The notes under the pieces: model-generated | Databases searched by the model: none | What the model saw: only the letters and a program-made list of their open reading frames with translations | Told to the model about the DNA's origin: nothing | NCBI GenBank assembly: GCA_964291635.2 | Contig: OZ219890.1 | Span: 1-64,000 of the forward strand | Length of the DNA: 64,000 nucleotides | Direction: 5' to 3' | Source: JAPPHA01 sp964291635 | Lineage (GTDB): Bacteria > Pseudomonadota > Alphaproteobacteria > Rhodobacterales > Rhodobacteraceae | Made by a program: the position numbers and the translations under genes | Shown here: one piece after another, positions 9,181-17,919 of the stretch | Layout: every line of letters begins with the position of its first letter | Numbering within the stretch: the stretch's first letter is position 1

Positions 9181-9719
9181 GGCGCTCTTCTCCCGAGGTT
9201 GGTGAAAGCCTTCGTCAGAGCTGGTCCTGTTCCATCATGCCGAAAGGCAATGATTTGGACTGCTGTATCAGCGGCCCGATCTTGAATGTGCCGGATGGCT
9301 GTTCGAAGGTTCGGCGTTCGGTCGGTCAAGAACCGGGATAGCTTGTCATCGGGAACAACGATCACACCAGCGTCCAAGTTTCCGTCATTCAATGCCTCGC
9401 GCAGGTGCAGGACATCTACGGCCAAAAGGTCGCTTCGGCCGGATACCTGAATCTCGACCCCTATTTTGCTACCGCGCACATTCCCCTTCGACCAGTCTAT
9501 GCCGCCGGACGCTATTTTCGTCCAGCCACCTATGCTCTCAAATCTGGCATCAATCGCCTCACGGATCTGACGAGTTCCATTGGCGTGCTTCGTTTCTGCA
9601 ACACGAAGGTTGAAACCAGTCACGGCAGCCAACACTTCGTCTAGAAGATCGGAGAGGCCCAAACGCTGGATCTTCGCGTCAAAGCCGTTGTAGCTCAGGC
9701 GGTCTGTAATGCGCGGCAT
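9177..9719 (-). CDS. BglII/BstYI-like type II restriction endonuclease
   Basis: A 180-residue protein predicted to cut unmethylated DNA at a short palindrome. The motif GGIDW (Asp75), a short gap and then GVEIQ (Glu89, Gln91) match the D...ExQ active site of BglII and BstYI. The following SGRSDLLAVDVLHLREAL and VIVVPDD match the same fold. BglII and BstYI cut AGATCT and RGATCY; specificity here is not established. The gene overlaps the end of the methyltransferase gene by 25 bases. This order (transposase, methylase, nuclease) would let protection be made before cutting on arrival in a new host (inference). Confidence 0.8.
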   Translation of the reverse strand: MPRITDRLSYNGFDAKIQRLGLSDLLDEVLAAVTGFNLRVAETKHANGTRQIREAIDARFESIGGWTKIASGGIDWSKGNVRGSKIGVEIQVSGRSDLLAVDVLHLREALNDGNLDAGVIVVPDDKLSRFLTDRTPNLRTAIRHIQDRAADTAVQIIAFRHDGTGPALTKAFTNLGRRAP

Positions 9720-10522
9720 GGTTCGATGAAATCTGTGTTCTGATGCGGTTTCACCGATCCGTTCAACCTAGCCCGAATCGGTTCAATGTCTCCTATCTCA
9801 ATCCCGATCCAGCGGCGCTTACGCGCTTCACAAACCGCGTAGGTCGTGCCGCTGCCGCCGACCGGATCAATCACCAGATCTCCGGGTTCCGTGCTCATCT
9901 CGATCACGCGGTCAAGGATCTTGGTACTGATGGCGTTCGCTGCCCGCTGGTGCGGTTTGAACTTGCTGTGCCGAACTGGCGGGATGTCGGTCCAAACGTC
10001 TTTCAGGTTGACGCCGTTCGGGTTCATGGCGCTACGGTGACCACCATAGTCCTTGATCTCGCCGCCACAGTGCCGACAGGTTTGGATCGGCGTTCGTATG
10101 CGACGGAACACCCGCGGCTTCCCCTTGCTGAAATAAAGCAGAGAATAATGGGAGGGATAGAGACGGCCTGGAATCGGCAGACAACTGGAGTGCTCAATCG
10201 CAATCCAATGTCGGAACGACATTCCAAGCGACTCCAGATATGCCGCCAAATGAAAGTTCCATCGCGGTAGATTGTAAATGAAGAATGAGCCGCCCGGTTT
10301 CAAGACACGCACGCCTTCATCTATCCACTTGTAACACCAAACCAGATACCCATCTTCCGGCAGGTCATCGCCGACGCCAGCACCATAGTCCTTGCCAAGG
10401 TTGAATGGCGGATCGGCGAAAAAGGTATCAATGCTGTCCGCCTCGATGAGCGGCAGAATTTGCATACAATCTGCTTGATACAGCACCCCAAGAGAGGTTT
10501 GGAGAACAGGGCGGCCAGTCAT
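9695..10522 (-). CDS. Site-specific DNA methyltransferase (beta-class, N6-adenine or N4-cytosine)
   Basis: A 275-residue modification enzyme that transfers a methyl group from S-adenosylmethionine to DNA and protects the host from the adjacent nuclease. The catalytic motif DPPF is at residues 37-40 and the cofactor motif DPVGGSGTT at 219-227. This catalytic-before-cofactor order defines the beta class. LKPGGSFFIYNLPRW and ARKRRWIGIEI are further typical motifs. DPPF favours adenine-N6 methylation but does not exclude cytosine-N4. A pair of cysteines (CRHCGG, 149-154) may form a small metal-binding insert. The ATG overlaps the transposase stop by 4 bases. Confidence 0.88.
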   Translation of the reverse strand: MTGRPVLQTSLGVLYQADCMQILPLIEADSIDTFFADPPFNLGKDYGAGVGDDLPEDGYLVWCYKWIDEGVRVLKPGGSFFIYNLPRWNFHLAAYLESLGMSFRHWIAIEHSSCLPIPGRLYPSHYSLLYFSKGKPRVFRRIRTPIQTCRHCGGEIKDYGGHRSAMNPNGVNLKDVWTDIPPVRHSKFKPHQRAANAISTKILDRVIEMSTEPGDLVIDPVGGSGTTYAVCEARKRRWIGIEIGDIEPIRARLNGSVKPHQNTDFIEPCRALQTA

Positions 10523-11505
10523 GACCTTGTCCCGTTGTCGAGGCCGTTACCGGCGATCAAGTCCTGATAGATGAAACGCTGGCCGTCCATTCCGCCGACT
10601 GCCGCACCCATCTGCTCGATGGTGTCTAGTTCCCGGACGTTGTGCCTACATGCAAATTCCCTCACGTACCGATCAACGTACTTTGCACTGATCTTGTGAT
10701 AGACGCCTTTGTGCGTCCGCTTCAACATCGACCAGAAGGATTCCATTCTCTGGACGTGGGCCTGGCCCCGGACGTACTCAGCGACGCAATGGTTGACGGC
10801 CTCGTGGCCGAAGTGTGGGGCCAGTCCGCAATAGCCATCATGCTCATCCGTGTAGACCATCGCGCCATCCGCCGTGTTCTCATGGACGAAGCCTAGCAGA
10901 GTGCTGGCTCTAGTGTCACCGACGACTTTCGCGCGGACCTTCTTTGTCTCCCTGCCTTTCAGCCCGGCAACCACAGCTTTGCCCACAGTTTCCCTTCCGT
11001 CCAACTGCTTGCGCCTCGACTTCGGCATGTTCTTGCGGATACCGCCCATGTAAGTCTCATCAACTTCGACCGGGCCGGAAAGCGTCGCGTCCACCCTGTC
11101 CCAAGCCTTGCGGATGCGGTGAAGCATGAACCACGCGGTCTTCTGCGTTACCTTGATGTCCCGATGCAGCTTCATGCTGGACACACCCTTGAGGCTCGTC
11201 ATTTCGAGATAGATCGCGAACACCCACTTGCGGAACGGCACCTTGGATCGCTCTAGGGCGCTGCCGATCCGCACCGAGAAGGGCTTGTGGCAACTCTGGC
11301 AGTAGTAGGGCAGGCCAGCCGTCATAGGCGCAGGAATGGTCTCCGTCGAGCCACAGCGCGGGCAATGACGGCCGTTCGGCCAGATCACCAACTCGAACCA
11401 CGCGGTCGCGCTGGCCTCGTCGGGGAACATGTCGGCAAGCTCCATGATGCTGATGCCTTCACGGTATGACTTACCCGGTCCTTTCTGCGCCATTTCCAAC
11501 ACCAT
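10519..11505 (-). CDS. IS1595-family transposase
   Basis: A DDE transposase that moves the surrounding element. An N-terminal zinc ribbon (CPRCGS ... YYCQSCHKPFS) precedes the ISXO2-like catalytic domain. The first catalytic Asp is in PVEVDETYMGG, the second in VYTDEHDGY, and the Glu in RMESFWSMLKRTHKG. The start at 11505 was chosen because TGAGGAAA lies eight bases upstream; the frame continues five codons further. No frameshift or internal stop is seen, so the enzyme is probably functional. It heads the four-gene transposon operon, so cargo expression is likely driven from a promoter near 11530. Confidence 0.93.
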   Translation of the reverse strand: MVLEMAQKGPGKSYREGISIMELADMFPDEASATAWFELVIWPNGRHCPRCGSTETIPAPMTAGLPYYCQSCHKPFSVRIGSALERSKVPFRKWVFAIYLEMTSLKGVSSMKLHRDIKVTQKTAWFMLHRIRKAWDRVDATLSGPVEVDETYMGGIRKNMPKSRRKQLDGRETVGKAVVAGLKGRETKKVRAKVVGDTRASTLLGFVHENTADGAMVYTDEHDGYCGLAPHFGHEAVNHCVAEYVRGQAHVQRMESFWSMLKRTHKGVYHKISAKYVDRYVREFACRHNVRELDTIEQMGAAVGGMDGQRFIYQDLIAGNGLDNGTRS

Positions 11506-11563
11506 GTGCGATTTCCTCACGAAAATAGGGCATCACGAATTTTCAGTCAAGTATATAATCCCC

Positions 11564-11571
11564 CAAAACAT
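11564..11571. repeat. Target-site duplication, right copy (CAAAACAT)
   Basis: Eight bases CAAAACAT directly outside the right terminal repeat, identical to the left copy at 8975-8982. Together they prove a simple transposition event rather than a rearranged element. Confidence 0.95.
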
Positions 11572-12207
11572 GGCCATGACGCAGGACAAGCTTAAAGCGG
11601 AATTTGTCGATGTATGTCCTGTTCGCAAACATTTCGACGAGAACAGGAGCGTTGAAACCGAGGAATACCAAGGTTCGAAAAGAGAAAACCCAAAGTTGAA
11701 ATGGATCGTTATTGGACATCCCTCGGAATAGTGAACCATTGATCCGGCATTCCCGTGTTCCATTGGTTCGTACTCCCATAGTCCGCACGGCTGCTTCCGC
11801 CTGACCAAGGCCATGCCTTCCCTCGGGCAGACTTGCACAGCATATGGATGGGTCTTACCCCGCGGTGGCTTCATACGAGACGATCCGGTTTGCAACTTTG
11901 GTAAATCAGTGCAAGTTCGCGGCATGCATGATCTGATGTTGTTGCCTTCTTTCGAAGAGATGGATCTCGGCTGGTTCACAGATAAGCCCAGGCACCTTAA
12001 TTTTGGGCACAACGCCAAATGATATGCTTCCGGTAAACGGACTGATCACGCATAGATTGGACATCCCCAGAACCTCTTGTCGATCGCCATCCGCAGTCAA
12101 TTTTCCAGCAAGCGCCGCAGTGGATGGATACGGCGGGACAACCCAGTCCTGCGTGTCATTGCGATTTGGCGCTTGACACTGTATATGACAATTGTACTTT
12201 ACAATCA
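11572..12207. other. Gene-free stretch right of the IS1595 element
   Basis: About 636 bases with no supported gene. Several short frames exist on both strands, but none shows a domain pattern. The last 60 bases (AT-rich, TTGACACTGTATATGACAATTGTAC around 12173-12197) look like a promoter and probably drive the operon that follows: TTGACA at 12173, about 17 bases, then ACAATT/GTACTTT. Confidence 0.4.
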
Positions 12208-12264
12208 ATGACGACTTGGGGGTAACAGGCTATACCTCTCACGATTCCGGAACTGGCCCGTGCC

Positions 12265-13956
12265 GTGGGCAAAAGCGAGAACTATGTGCGGCAGCATATC
12301 TTTCGCAAGCATCTCACCGCGCAAAAGGATGGCCGCAACATATCCGTCACCCTCGACGAGGCATCGCGTTGGGCAAGTAAACGCCAGTTGCCCTTCGAAC
12401 CTTCGACAAGTGCCTGGCTGCTGACGGAGGGGACGAAGAAGCGGACCGCTCGGATGACGGTGCTCACGCTGGCTCGCCCGGAAAGAACACCCTGCAACCT
12501 GTTGACGGTGGTGCGCCATCGACGGCATGATGCATTGGGCCCCTGGTCGGATGAACCGGGGGAGACCTGGGAAAGTGAGGAGCTTGGGAACGGGCTGCGG
12601 TTGTCTGCACTCGATGCGCCTCTGGAGCACTGCCGGGCACTGGTCGAAAACATTCTGCAAGCGGCCACGCTAACGATCGACGGCGAGCAGATAGACTACG
12701 TCCTGGAATCCAATCCCCGCCACCACCGTGCCTATCGTGACGAATGCGGCCTTGCCGACGGCCCTTTGCGCAGCCCGTTCGTCGGTCACAGCGCAGAGAT
12801 CGTCGAGTACTGGAGCTTTGCAGCGGACGCCCGGCGACATTGGCTGGATATTCTGGATTCGCGCCGCGGCCGAACATGGCTTGAACTCTCCCGTCTCGGC
12901 TTCCCGCTCGACAGCCTTACCGACCGGGTCGGGAACCTCGTGATCGCCGGTGCCGAGGATGCAATCTCCTGCGATTTGGATGCGCGGTATGACCGCATGC
13001 TGATGCTCCGCGTCGACGGCGACAGATTTCTACCCGGGGCCTATCGGGCCACGGTATGGGCCAGCCATTGCGGCGACGAGGTGCTAAGGCGGGAAGTCAC
13101 GGTCATGCAGGGCCAGACCGAGATCAAGCTCGCATCCGATGTCGATCGCATCGGCTTTGCGATTTTCCGGACTGCCGATGGACAGTGCATCGATTTGATG
13201 GAGGCGTTTCTGCTCAAGCAGATTGGCGGCCAGATCAAGATCGATTCCAGCCCGACGCTGCAATTCCGTGACCGCAAGCGGCGACTGGTCCACGAGGTCA
13301 GTCCCGCTGCTCCCTCTTCCGGATTCGACCTCAGCATTGATTTCGACACCGCTGAATTCGACAAGAAAATTAGGCAAGAATGGCTTGCACGCCGACTCCG
13401 CGAACGAGAGGTGGCTGCGCGTCGCGAAGGCAACTTGGAACGCTTCGGGCCTGACGCGTTCGAGGACGCCGTCCGGTATTTTGTGGGACTTCTGAGTCAG
13501 GATTCCGATCAAAAGACACCGATCTATCTGGCCGACCCGTATTTCATGAAGCAGTTGACGGACGATTCAGGAACGAACTGGAGCCTGAATAGGCTTTGCA
13601 TGGACATGTTCGCAGCTACTGCCGGCACGCGCTTGCGGATTCTGTGCACGAAGGAAGGGCAGGATCTGGACGAGCCGCCGCCATGGTGGTCTTCGCTTCC
13701 CGAGCAGATAACGGCCCATGTCAGAGTTCGTGTGTTCCTGAACAGGAACGGCGAAAGACGCGCATTCCATGATCGTTACCTGATAACGCCCAAGCGCGAG
13801 ATCATTATCACCCACTCATTAAACGGCTGGCACAGCCAGGGCGTTACCTTCGCCAGCTTGCCTTACGACGTATACCGCGCCGAAGCCGATCGACTATGGA
13901 AGATCGACCCCAACTCCTCGACCGCAGATCTTCTCGTGCGGGAAATCGGCCGATGA
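12265..13956 (+). CDS. Putative defence protein A: HTH-like N-terminus and PLD-like C-terminus
   Basis: A 563-residue protein from the GTG at 12265. The helix-turn-helix-like segment really begins earlier (TIPELARAVGKSENYVRQHI, from about 12240), but in that frame a TAA stands at 12223-12225, five codons after a good ATG at 12208. The true start is therefore unclear. The middle (about 100-330) is mixed alpha/beta without a family I can name. The C-terminal 170 residues contain IYLADPYF, a charged linker and AFHDRYLITPKREIIITHSLNGW, which resembles a phospholipase-D-like HxD nuclease half-motif as in VPA1262-type proteins. Its stop overlaps the next ATG by 4 bases. A nuclease effector in a defence operon is the best guess. 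Confidence 0.55.
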   Translation: MGKSENYVRQHIFRKHLTAQKDGRNISVTLDEASRWASKRQLPFEPSTSAWLLTEGTKKRTARMTVLTLARPERTPCNLLTVVRHRRHDALGPWSDEPGETWESEELGNGLRLSALDAPLEHCRALVENILQAATLTIDGEQIDYVLESNPRHHRAYRDECGLADGPLRSPFVGHSAEIVEYWSFAADARRHWLDILDSRRGRTWLELSRLGFPLDSLTDRVGNLVIAGAEDAISCDLDARYDRMLMLRVDGDRFLPGAYRATVWASHCGDEVLRREVTVMQGQTEIKLASDVDRIGFAIFRTADGQCIDLMEAFLLKQIGGQIKIDSSPTLQFRDRKRRLVHEVSPAAPSSGFDLSIDFDTAEFDKKIRQEWLARRLREREVAARREGNLERFGPDAFEDAVRYFVGLLSQDSDQKTPIYLADPYFMKQLTDDSGTNWSLNRLCMDMFAATAGTRLRILCTKEGQDLDEPPPWWSSLPEQITAHVRVRVFLNRNGERRAFHDRYLITPKREIIITHSLNGWHSQGVTFASLPYDVYRAEADRLWKIDPNSSTADLLVREIGR

Positions 13957-16100
13957 CCCCTGAAACCGCGAAAGAACCCTGCCTGACTGAGGACGCGAAG
14001 GCCGTCATCTGGCGGATCTTCGGTGCAGGCGCATCGCCTCGGAAGCGGCAGTCACCCTACCAACTGATCGAACCGGTTCTCAGGAAGCATCTGCCACCCA
14101 CCGTCGCGGAGCCGACCATTGTCGCCGTACGCGCATGGTTCGAAACTCACGGGGATCGACAGTGGCTCAAGTCCAACGTTCATGAGGCAGTTGCGACCTT
14201 AGTTCTTGAAGGCATCGGGCCCGCGCGCGGGGAGAGGGAAATCTGGGCCGTCGGCTCGATCGATGCCGAGGCGACGGCCCAAGTCATTCGTTCTCTCTGG
14301 TCTCCCGAGGAAATCGCCTCGTTTGTCGAAAGCGCAATTTCGCTGCTGAAAGAGTTCAGCAAATCGGAGCGCGTTCTCGACGCTTCTCGTCTCCATCCGT
14401 CCTATTCTGCCGACGCCCGGATCACCATCGACCCTTTTGAACGCGCAGGAAGAATGGAAACATTCCAGAAACTCGACAGACATGGCTTCGACCTGGTCCA
14501 TTTGGCGTTGCATCCGCCAGCAGGCAATCTGCTTGCACTCGTGGTCGAACTGCGACCTGATCGGTTCGCATTCCTGATCGACAGCCTCGATCATGAAGTC
14601 ATGCAGGCGCGCGCCGCGCGCCACATGGTTGCTGTCAATCGCCATTCGGAAAATCGTGCGATGCTACGCTGGATCGCCAATGGGAGCTCGGACGCCCTGA
14701 TTGCCCTGACGATCGTGCACACGCTCAACACCGTCAATAGGTTGGACGACGAAATCCGGCTTGCCGGCCAGAACGATGCAGATCGATATACCGGGGACGA
14801 CGAAACCCGTTCTCGACCGGACGACCTTGACACAGTAGCCAGCGATCTTCTCGACGGCTTGGTCAAGCAGTTGGCCGTTCTCGACCCGCCAGCATGCGCA
14901 TGCTGGATCGGCGAACTGCTAAGCGGTGCTCCGTATGTGCTGCATGGGCGTAGCGACCAAGAGGTGCCGCAACGAATTTCACAGCTTGAGAGAGCATGCA
15001 CAGCTCTGTGCGCACGTCTTGTACGTGAATCCTGGTCCTCGGATCTGCTTGCCGAACTCAAGGCGGGACTGCGCCATACGCCGCGCAGCATCACCTGGAC
15101 CCGGCACTTGGCCGAAATTGCATGGGAGATACGCGATGTGGAGCCCGCTCGGGCAACCCAAATAGCAGAAGACACTCTGGAAGAGCACAACCGGCAGGTT
15201 GCAGCAGAGGTTAAACGCAACCATGCATTTCTGCGCTGGTCCGATTGGCATGACCGCGAGTGGTACAGCGCTCTCGGCATCGCCCTTTCCATGTCCTGCG
15301 ATCGGATCGACCTGCCAAGTTGGGTCAGGACGCAATGCGCTCCGTTGCCACTGAGCGTCTGGGATGCTGAAGAGAACTACAGTGCGTTCAATACCGCAGA
15401 GCGTGTCGCGCAACACTGGTTTCTGGTCGCATTCCACGCGATCCCGATACTGAAGGAACTTGGACGCCCTGCCGATCCAGCCGCAATCCGCGACCTCGCC
15501 GAGACCTTGTGGGCCCATTGCAGTTTTGCCGGGAGATACGTTCATCGTGTCCCCGATGCAACCCATGTGGCGGAGTGCGCCTCTCGCTACGTCATCGAGT
15601 ATGGCCAACCGAGCGAAGCCTGGTTGTTCGAGCAGATATGCAACCCCGGCCTAGGTTCCCGGGCGATTTGGGCGCTATTCGACCAACGAATGAGAAGAAG
15701 CGCCCGCGACATCGGCATGGAAGCGCGTGATGACGAAGAAATTGCGGCTGAATTCAAGCGCCACGCCTCGGATCGATTCGGCGATGGGAAGCAATTCGGT
15801 CTGGATGCTCTGTACTATTGGGGTTTGCTATGGTTTCTCCTCGGTGCGATCGAGGAGGCGGAGAAGACGGCGACGGCAATACTTGCCTTCTATTTGAGAG
15901 CGGATGATCGCCACTACAAAATTCTTGCACTAAAGTTGCTGGCCATGGCAGGCGCAGCGAGGCCGCTGTCCCCCGCGCTCGCCGACCTCACCGCCTCACT
16001 CTACGAGCAGCTTTGGCCCGGTTACGCGCTCCCCGATGAACATCCGGACCGCGAGCAGATCGACGAGATGCTCAAACGACCGGCGTCACGCATTCCCTGA
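13953..16100 (+). CDS. Putative defence protein B: large helical protein of unknown function
   Basis: A 715-residue, largely alpha-helical protein with no Walker, zinc or nuclease motif visible to me. The start at 13953 overlaps the upstream stop as ATGA, so it is almost certainly co-translated with protein A. Repeated helical segments with leucine, alanine and tryptophan (for example YWGLLWFLLGAIEEAEKTAT near the C-terminus) suggest a repeat scaffold, possibly TPR-like. With protein A it forms a two-gene unit between an R-M transposon and an integrase, a typical defence-island position. Function unknown; the defence role is inferred from context. Confidence 0.55.
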   Translation: MTPETAKEPCLTEDAKAVIWRIFGAGASPRKRQSPYQLIEPVLRKHLPPTVAEPTIVAVRAWFETHGDRQWLKSNVHEAVATLVLEGIGPARGEREIWAVGSIDAEATAQVIRSLWSPEEIASFVESAISLLKEFSKSERVLDASRLHPSYSADARITIDPFERAGRMETFQKLDRHGFDLVHLALHPPAGNLLALVVELRPDRFAFLIDSLDHEVMQARAARHMVAVNRHSENRAMLRWIANGSSDALIALTIVHTLNTVNRLDDEIRLAGQNDADRYTGDDETRSRPDDLDTVASDLLDGLVKQLAVLDPPACACWIGELLSGAPYVLHGRSDQEVPQRISQLERACTALCARLVRESWSSDLLAELKAGLRHTPRSITWTRHLAEIAWEIRDVEPARATQIAEDTLEEHNRQVAAEVKRNHAFLRWSDWHDREWYSALGIALSMSCDRIDLPSWVRTQCAPLPLSVWDAEENYSAFNTAERVAQHWFLVAFHAIPILKELGRPADPAAIRDLAETLWAHCSFAGRYVHRVPDATHVAECASRYVIEYGQPSEAWLFEQICNPGLGSRAIWALFDQRMRRSARDIGMEARDDEEIAAEFKRHASDRFGDGKQFGLDALYYWGLLWFLLGAIEEAEKTATAILAFYLRADDRHYKILALKLLAMAGAARPLSPALADLTASLYEQLWPGYALPDEHPDREQIDEMLKRPASRIP

Positions 16101-16179
16101 TCCCCATTTTCGGAACCTCATAACTCCAGGGAGCGGTATCATGCGCCCCCCTTGTTCGCACATTGCTGTTGTTGTTTCC

Positions 16180-17173
16180 TCATATCCCGATCCGCTCGAT
16201 CTCGTCGAGCGAGACGCGCTCCTCCCGTCGGTCGTAGAGCTTCGTGGTCTCCGTCTTCACGTGGCCTGCCAGGTACTGCGCCACTTCGACCCGCGCCTCC
16301 GGGTTCTCGAGGTAGGCGGTGATACCGGTCGCCCGGAACGAGTGGTTGCAAACGGGCGTCGTGATCCCCGCTGCCCGGGCACGCCTCGCGAGCATCTCCC
16401 AGGCGCTGTGCCGGTTGAAGCGCCGGTCCGAAAGCGAACCGTCGCGCTCAAGTGAGCGGAAGAGGGGACCCTCGCGGTCGCCGTGGATCCCGGCCTCCGC
16501 GACATACGCCGAAAGATACGATTCCAGGTTGTGGTGGCAGGGAATTTCGAGCTCTTTTCCGCCCTTCTCGTGCAGGCGCAGCCAGAGCCGGTCCTCCATG
16601 CGGAAGACGTCCCTCACGTTCATGGCGAGCGCTGCGGAGACCCGGGCGAAACTGTAGGTCATCACCGCGACGAGAGCGCGATCGCGGAGGCCTCCGACGG
16701 TGTCTGTCGGGATCCCGCGCAGGAAGCGCCGGCACTCGGCAGTGGAAAGGACTGGCGTCTTGCCGCGCCGGACCGAATGCTTCGGCCCGCGCACCGCGGC
16801 CGCGGGCGAGATCGGCACCACCTGGCGGATGGTCAGCCAGTCGAAGAGGCGCCGGATGGCGGCGAGCTCCTGTTTGACGGTCGGGCGCGAGGCCTCGCGC
16901 ATGCGGGATTCCAGCCAGGCAGCGATGTGGACCGAACGGACCTCGCGGACGTCCAGGATATCGTGTTCGGCGAGCCAGTCGAACAGCCGGTAGGCGGCCC
17001 GGGCGTAGGCCGTGCGGGTGTTCGGGTTGCGGATCTGAGCGGCGAAGAACTCGAGCCAGGTTTCCTACGCTTCGGGGCCGCGGCCGGCGATTTGCGCCGG
17101 GATCGCCGCCGCGGCGGCGCGGGAACACGGGATCCGGTGGTGCCGGGATTTCGGTCTTGCGAACGATGTCCAT
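16180..17173 (-). pseudogene. Tyrosine recombinase/integrase with internal stop and frameshift
   Basis: The catalytic domain is intact in the last 240 codons: the first arginine in SFARVSAALAMNVRD, the H-x-x-R box in NHSFRATGITAYL, and GHVKTETTKLYDR with the nucleophilic tyrosine. The SAM-like N-terminal domain (TWLEFFAAQIRNPNTRTAYA, YRLFDWLAEHDILDVREVRS) is in the same frame, but a TAG interrupts it near 17068 (GPEA-stop-ETW). The likely start (MDIVRKTEIPAPPDP, 17173) is in another frame, so a frameshift lies near 17100. This enzyme probably integrated the island to its left. It may now be dead, or it may reflect sequence error. Confidence 0.75.
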
Positions 17174-17208
17174 GGTTGTCCTGTCCTGCTGCCCTGTCCT
17201 GAGATTGG

Positions 17209-17235
17209 CCTAACAAAAAACGCCGTTATGTTAGG
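17209..17235. repeat. Spaced inverted repeat CCTAACA-N13-TGTTAGG upstream of the integrase
   Basis: A perfect 7-bp inverted repeat (17209-17215 and 17229-17235) lies about 36 bases upstream of the integrase start. Two arms around a short spacer fit a recombinase core or arm site, or an operator for the integrase gene. The arms also fit the RYYYAAC/GTTRRRY pattern of integron attC ends, but the site is too short for attC. Confidence 0.45.
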
Positions 17236-17739
17236 TTCAGAGCGGGAAGGCAAGAGAACGGAATAAGGCTAGTCAGCGCGACGGTGCGACAGTCACGGCG
17301 CCGATGCCATTCATGCAGTCGCAGAGTCCATGCTGAACGCCCGTGAGCCGGTGCCATTCAAACGTCACCTCACTCCATATTTCTCGGATCGTGTTGCCGG
17401 TACTTCCTGCCTGCCGGGGTGGGGTGTACCGCACGACTCCAACGTCCCGATATACTGCCCATGATCACGCTTCCGAGCTGACGATTCATTACCGGTTCCA
17501 TCCCTGTGCCGGGGAAAAGGTGAACCTCGAAAGCCGCCGCCGTGAACCATCCGGCAATAATCTCTACGTCCGTATGCAATCGAGCGGCCGTTCGCTGGCG
17601 ATTCGCGAATGGATGACCCGGCCGGAAGCGGCAGCCTGTGCGGTGCGTGACACCCCGAGGCTGTCGCGTGAGGCCTTGTCCGACCTGCGCATGATCGTCG
17701 ATCGCGTCGTCCGCTCCCTTGCAGATGACGGAGGCAACG
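17236..17739. other. Gene-free stretch before the serine recombinase cassette
   Basis: About 500 bases between the divergent integrase and the recombinase cassette. Frames are open here but show no domain or bias, and I see no gene. It may contain the promoter and crossover site for the serine recombinase. Confidence 0.35.
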
Positions 17740-17919
17740 ATGACGCGCAACTGGCGGACGATACGACAGAGGCAGCTGTTCGAACCGGACGGACCCGGCC
17801 ACATCCCGGAGGGAGAGCGGAAGACGGAACTGCTGGTTCTCCTGGCGCAACTGATCCGGGAGGCAGTGACGAACCACACAGCAAGCGGAGGAGACGAACA
17901 TGAACAGGATCACGGCTGA
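17740..17919 (+). CDS. Small protein preceding the serine recombinase
   Basis: A 59-residue protein (MTRNWRTIRQRQLFEPDGPG at its start, then ERKTELLVLLAQLIREAV). The ATG at 17740 follows GGAGG by five bases. Its end overlaps the recombinase start by 20 bases. Small helical proteins with this LIREA pattern are common directly upstream of this type of recombinase, which suggests an accessory or directionality role (inference); no catalytic motif is present. Confidence 0.6.
   Translation: MTRNWRTIRQRQLFEPDGPGHIPEGERKTELLVLLAQLIREAVTNHTASGGDEHEQDHG

Larger units (their letters stand above)
8983..11563 (-). mobile_element. IS1595-family transposon carrying a restriction-modification system
   Basis: A 2,581-bp element bounded by matching terminal inverted repeats. 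Left 8983-9018 and right 11528-11563 both start GGGGATTATATACTTGACTG; the first 23 bases are identical and the rest differ by single-base indels and substitutions. It is flanked by exact 8-bp direct repeats. All genes are on the minus strand in one tight operon: transposase, DNA methyltransferase, restriction endonuclease and a small acidic protein. Everything needed for movement appears intact, so the insertion may be recent. Cargo-bearing IS1595 elements are known as a class. Confidence 0.95.

Noticed and set aside
17209..17235. Integron attC-like site (RYYYAAC and GTTRRRY arms)
   Set aside because: The whole site is only 27-29 bases, shorter than any attC I know, and the nearby recombinase does not look like IntI.
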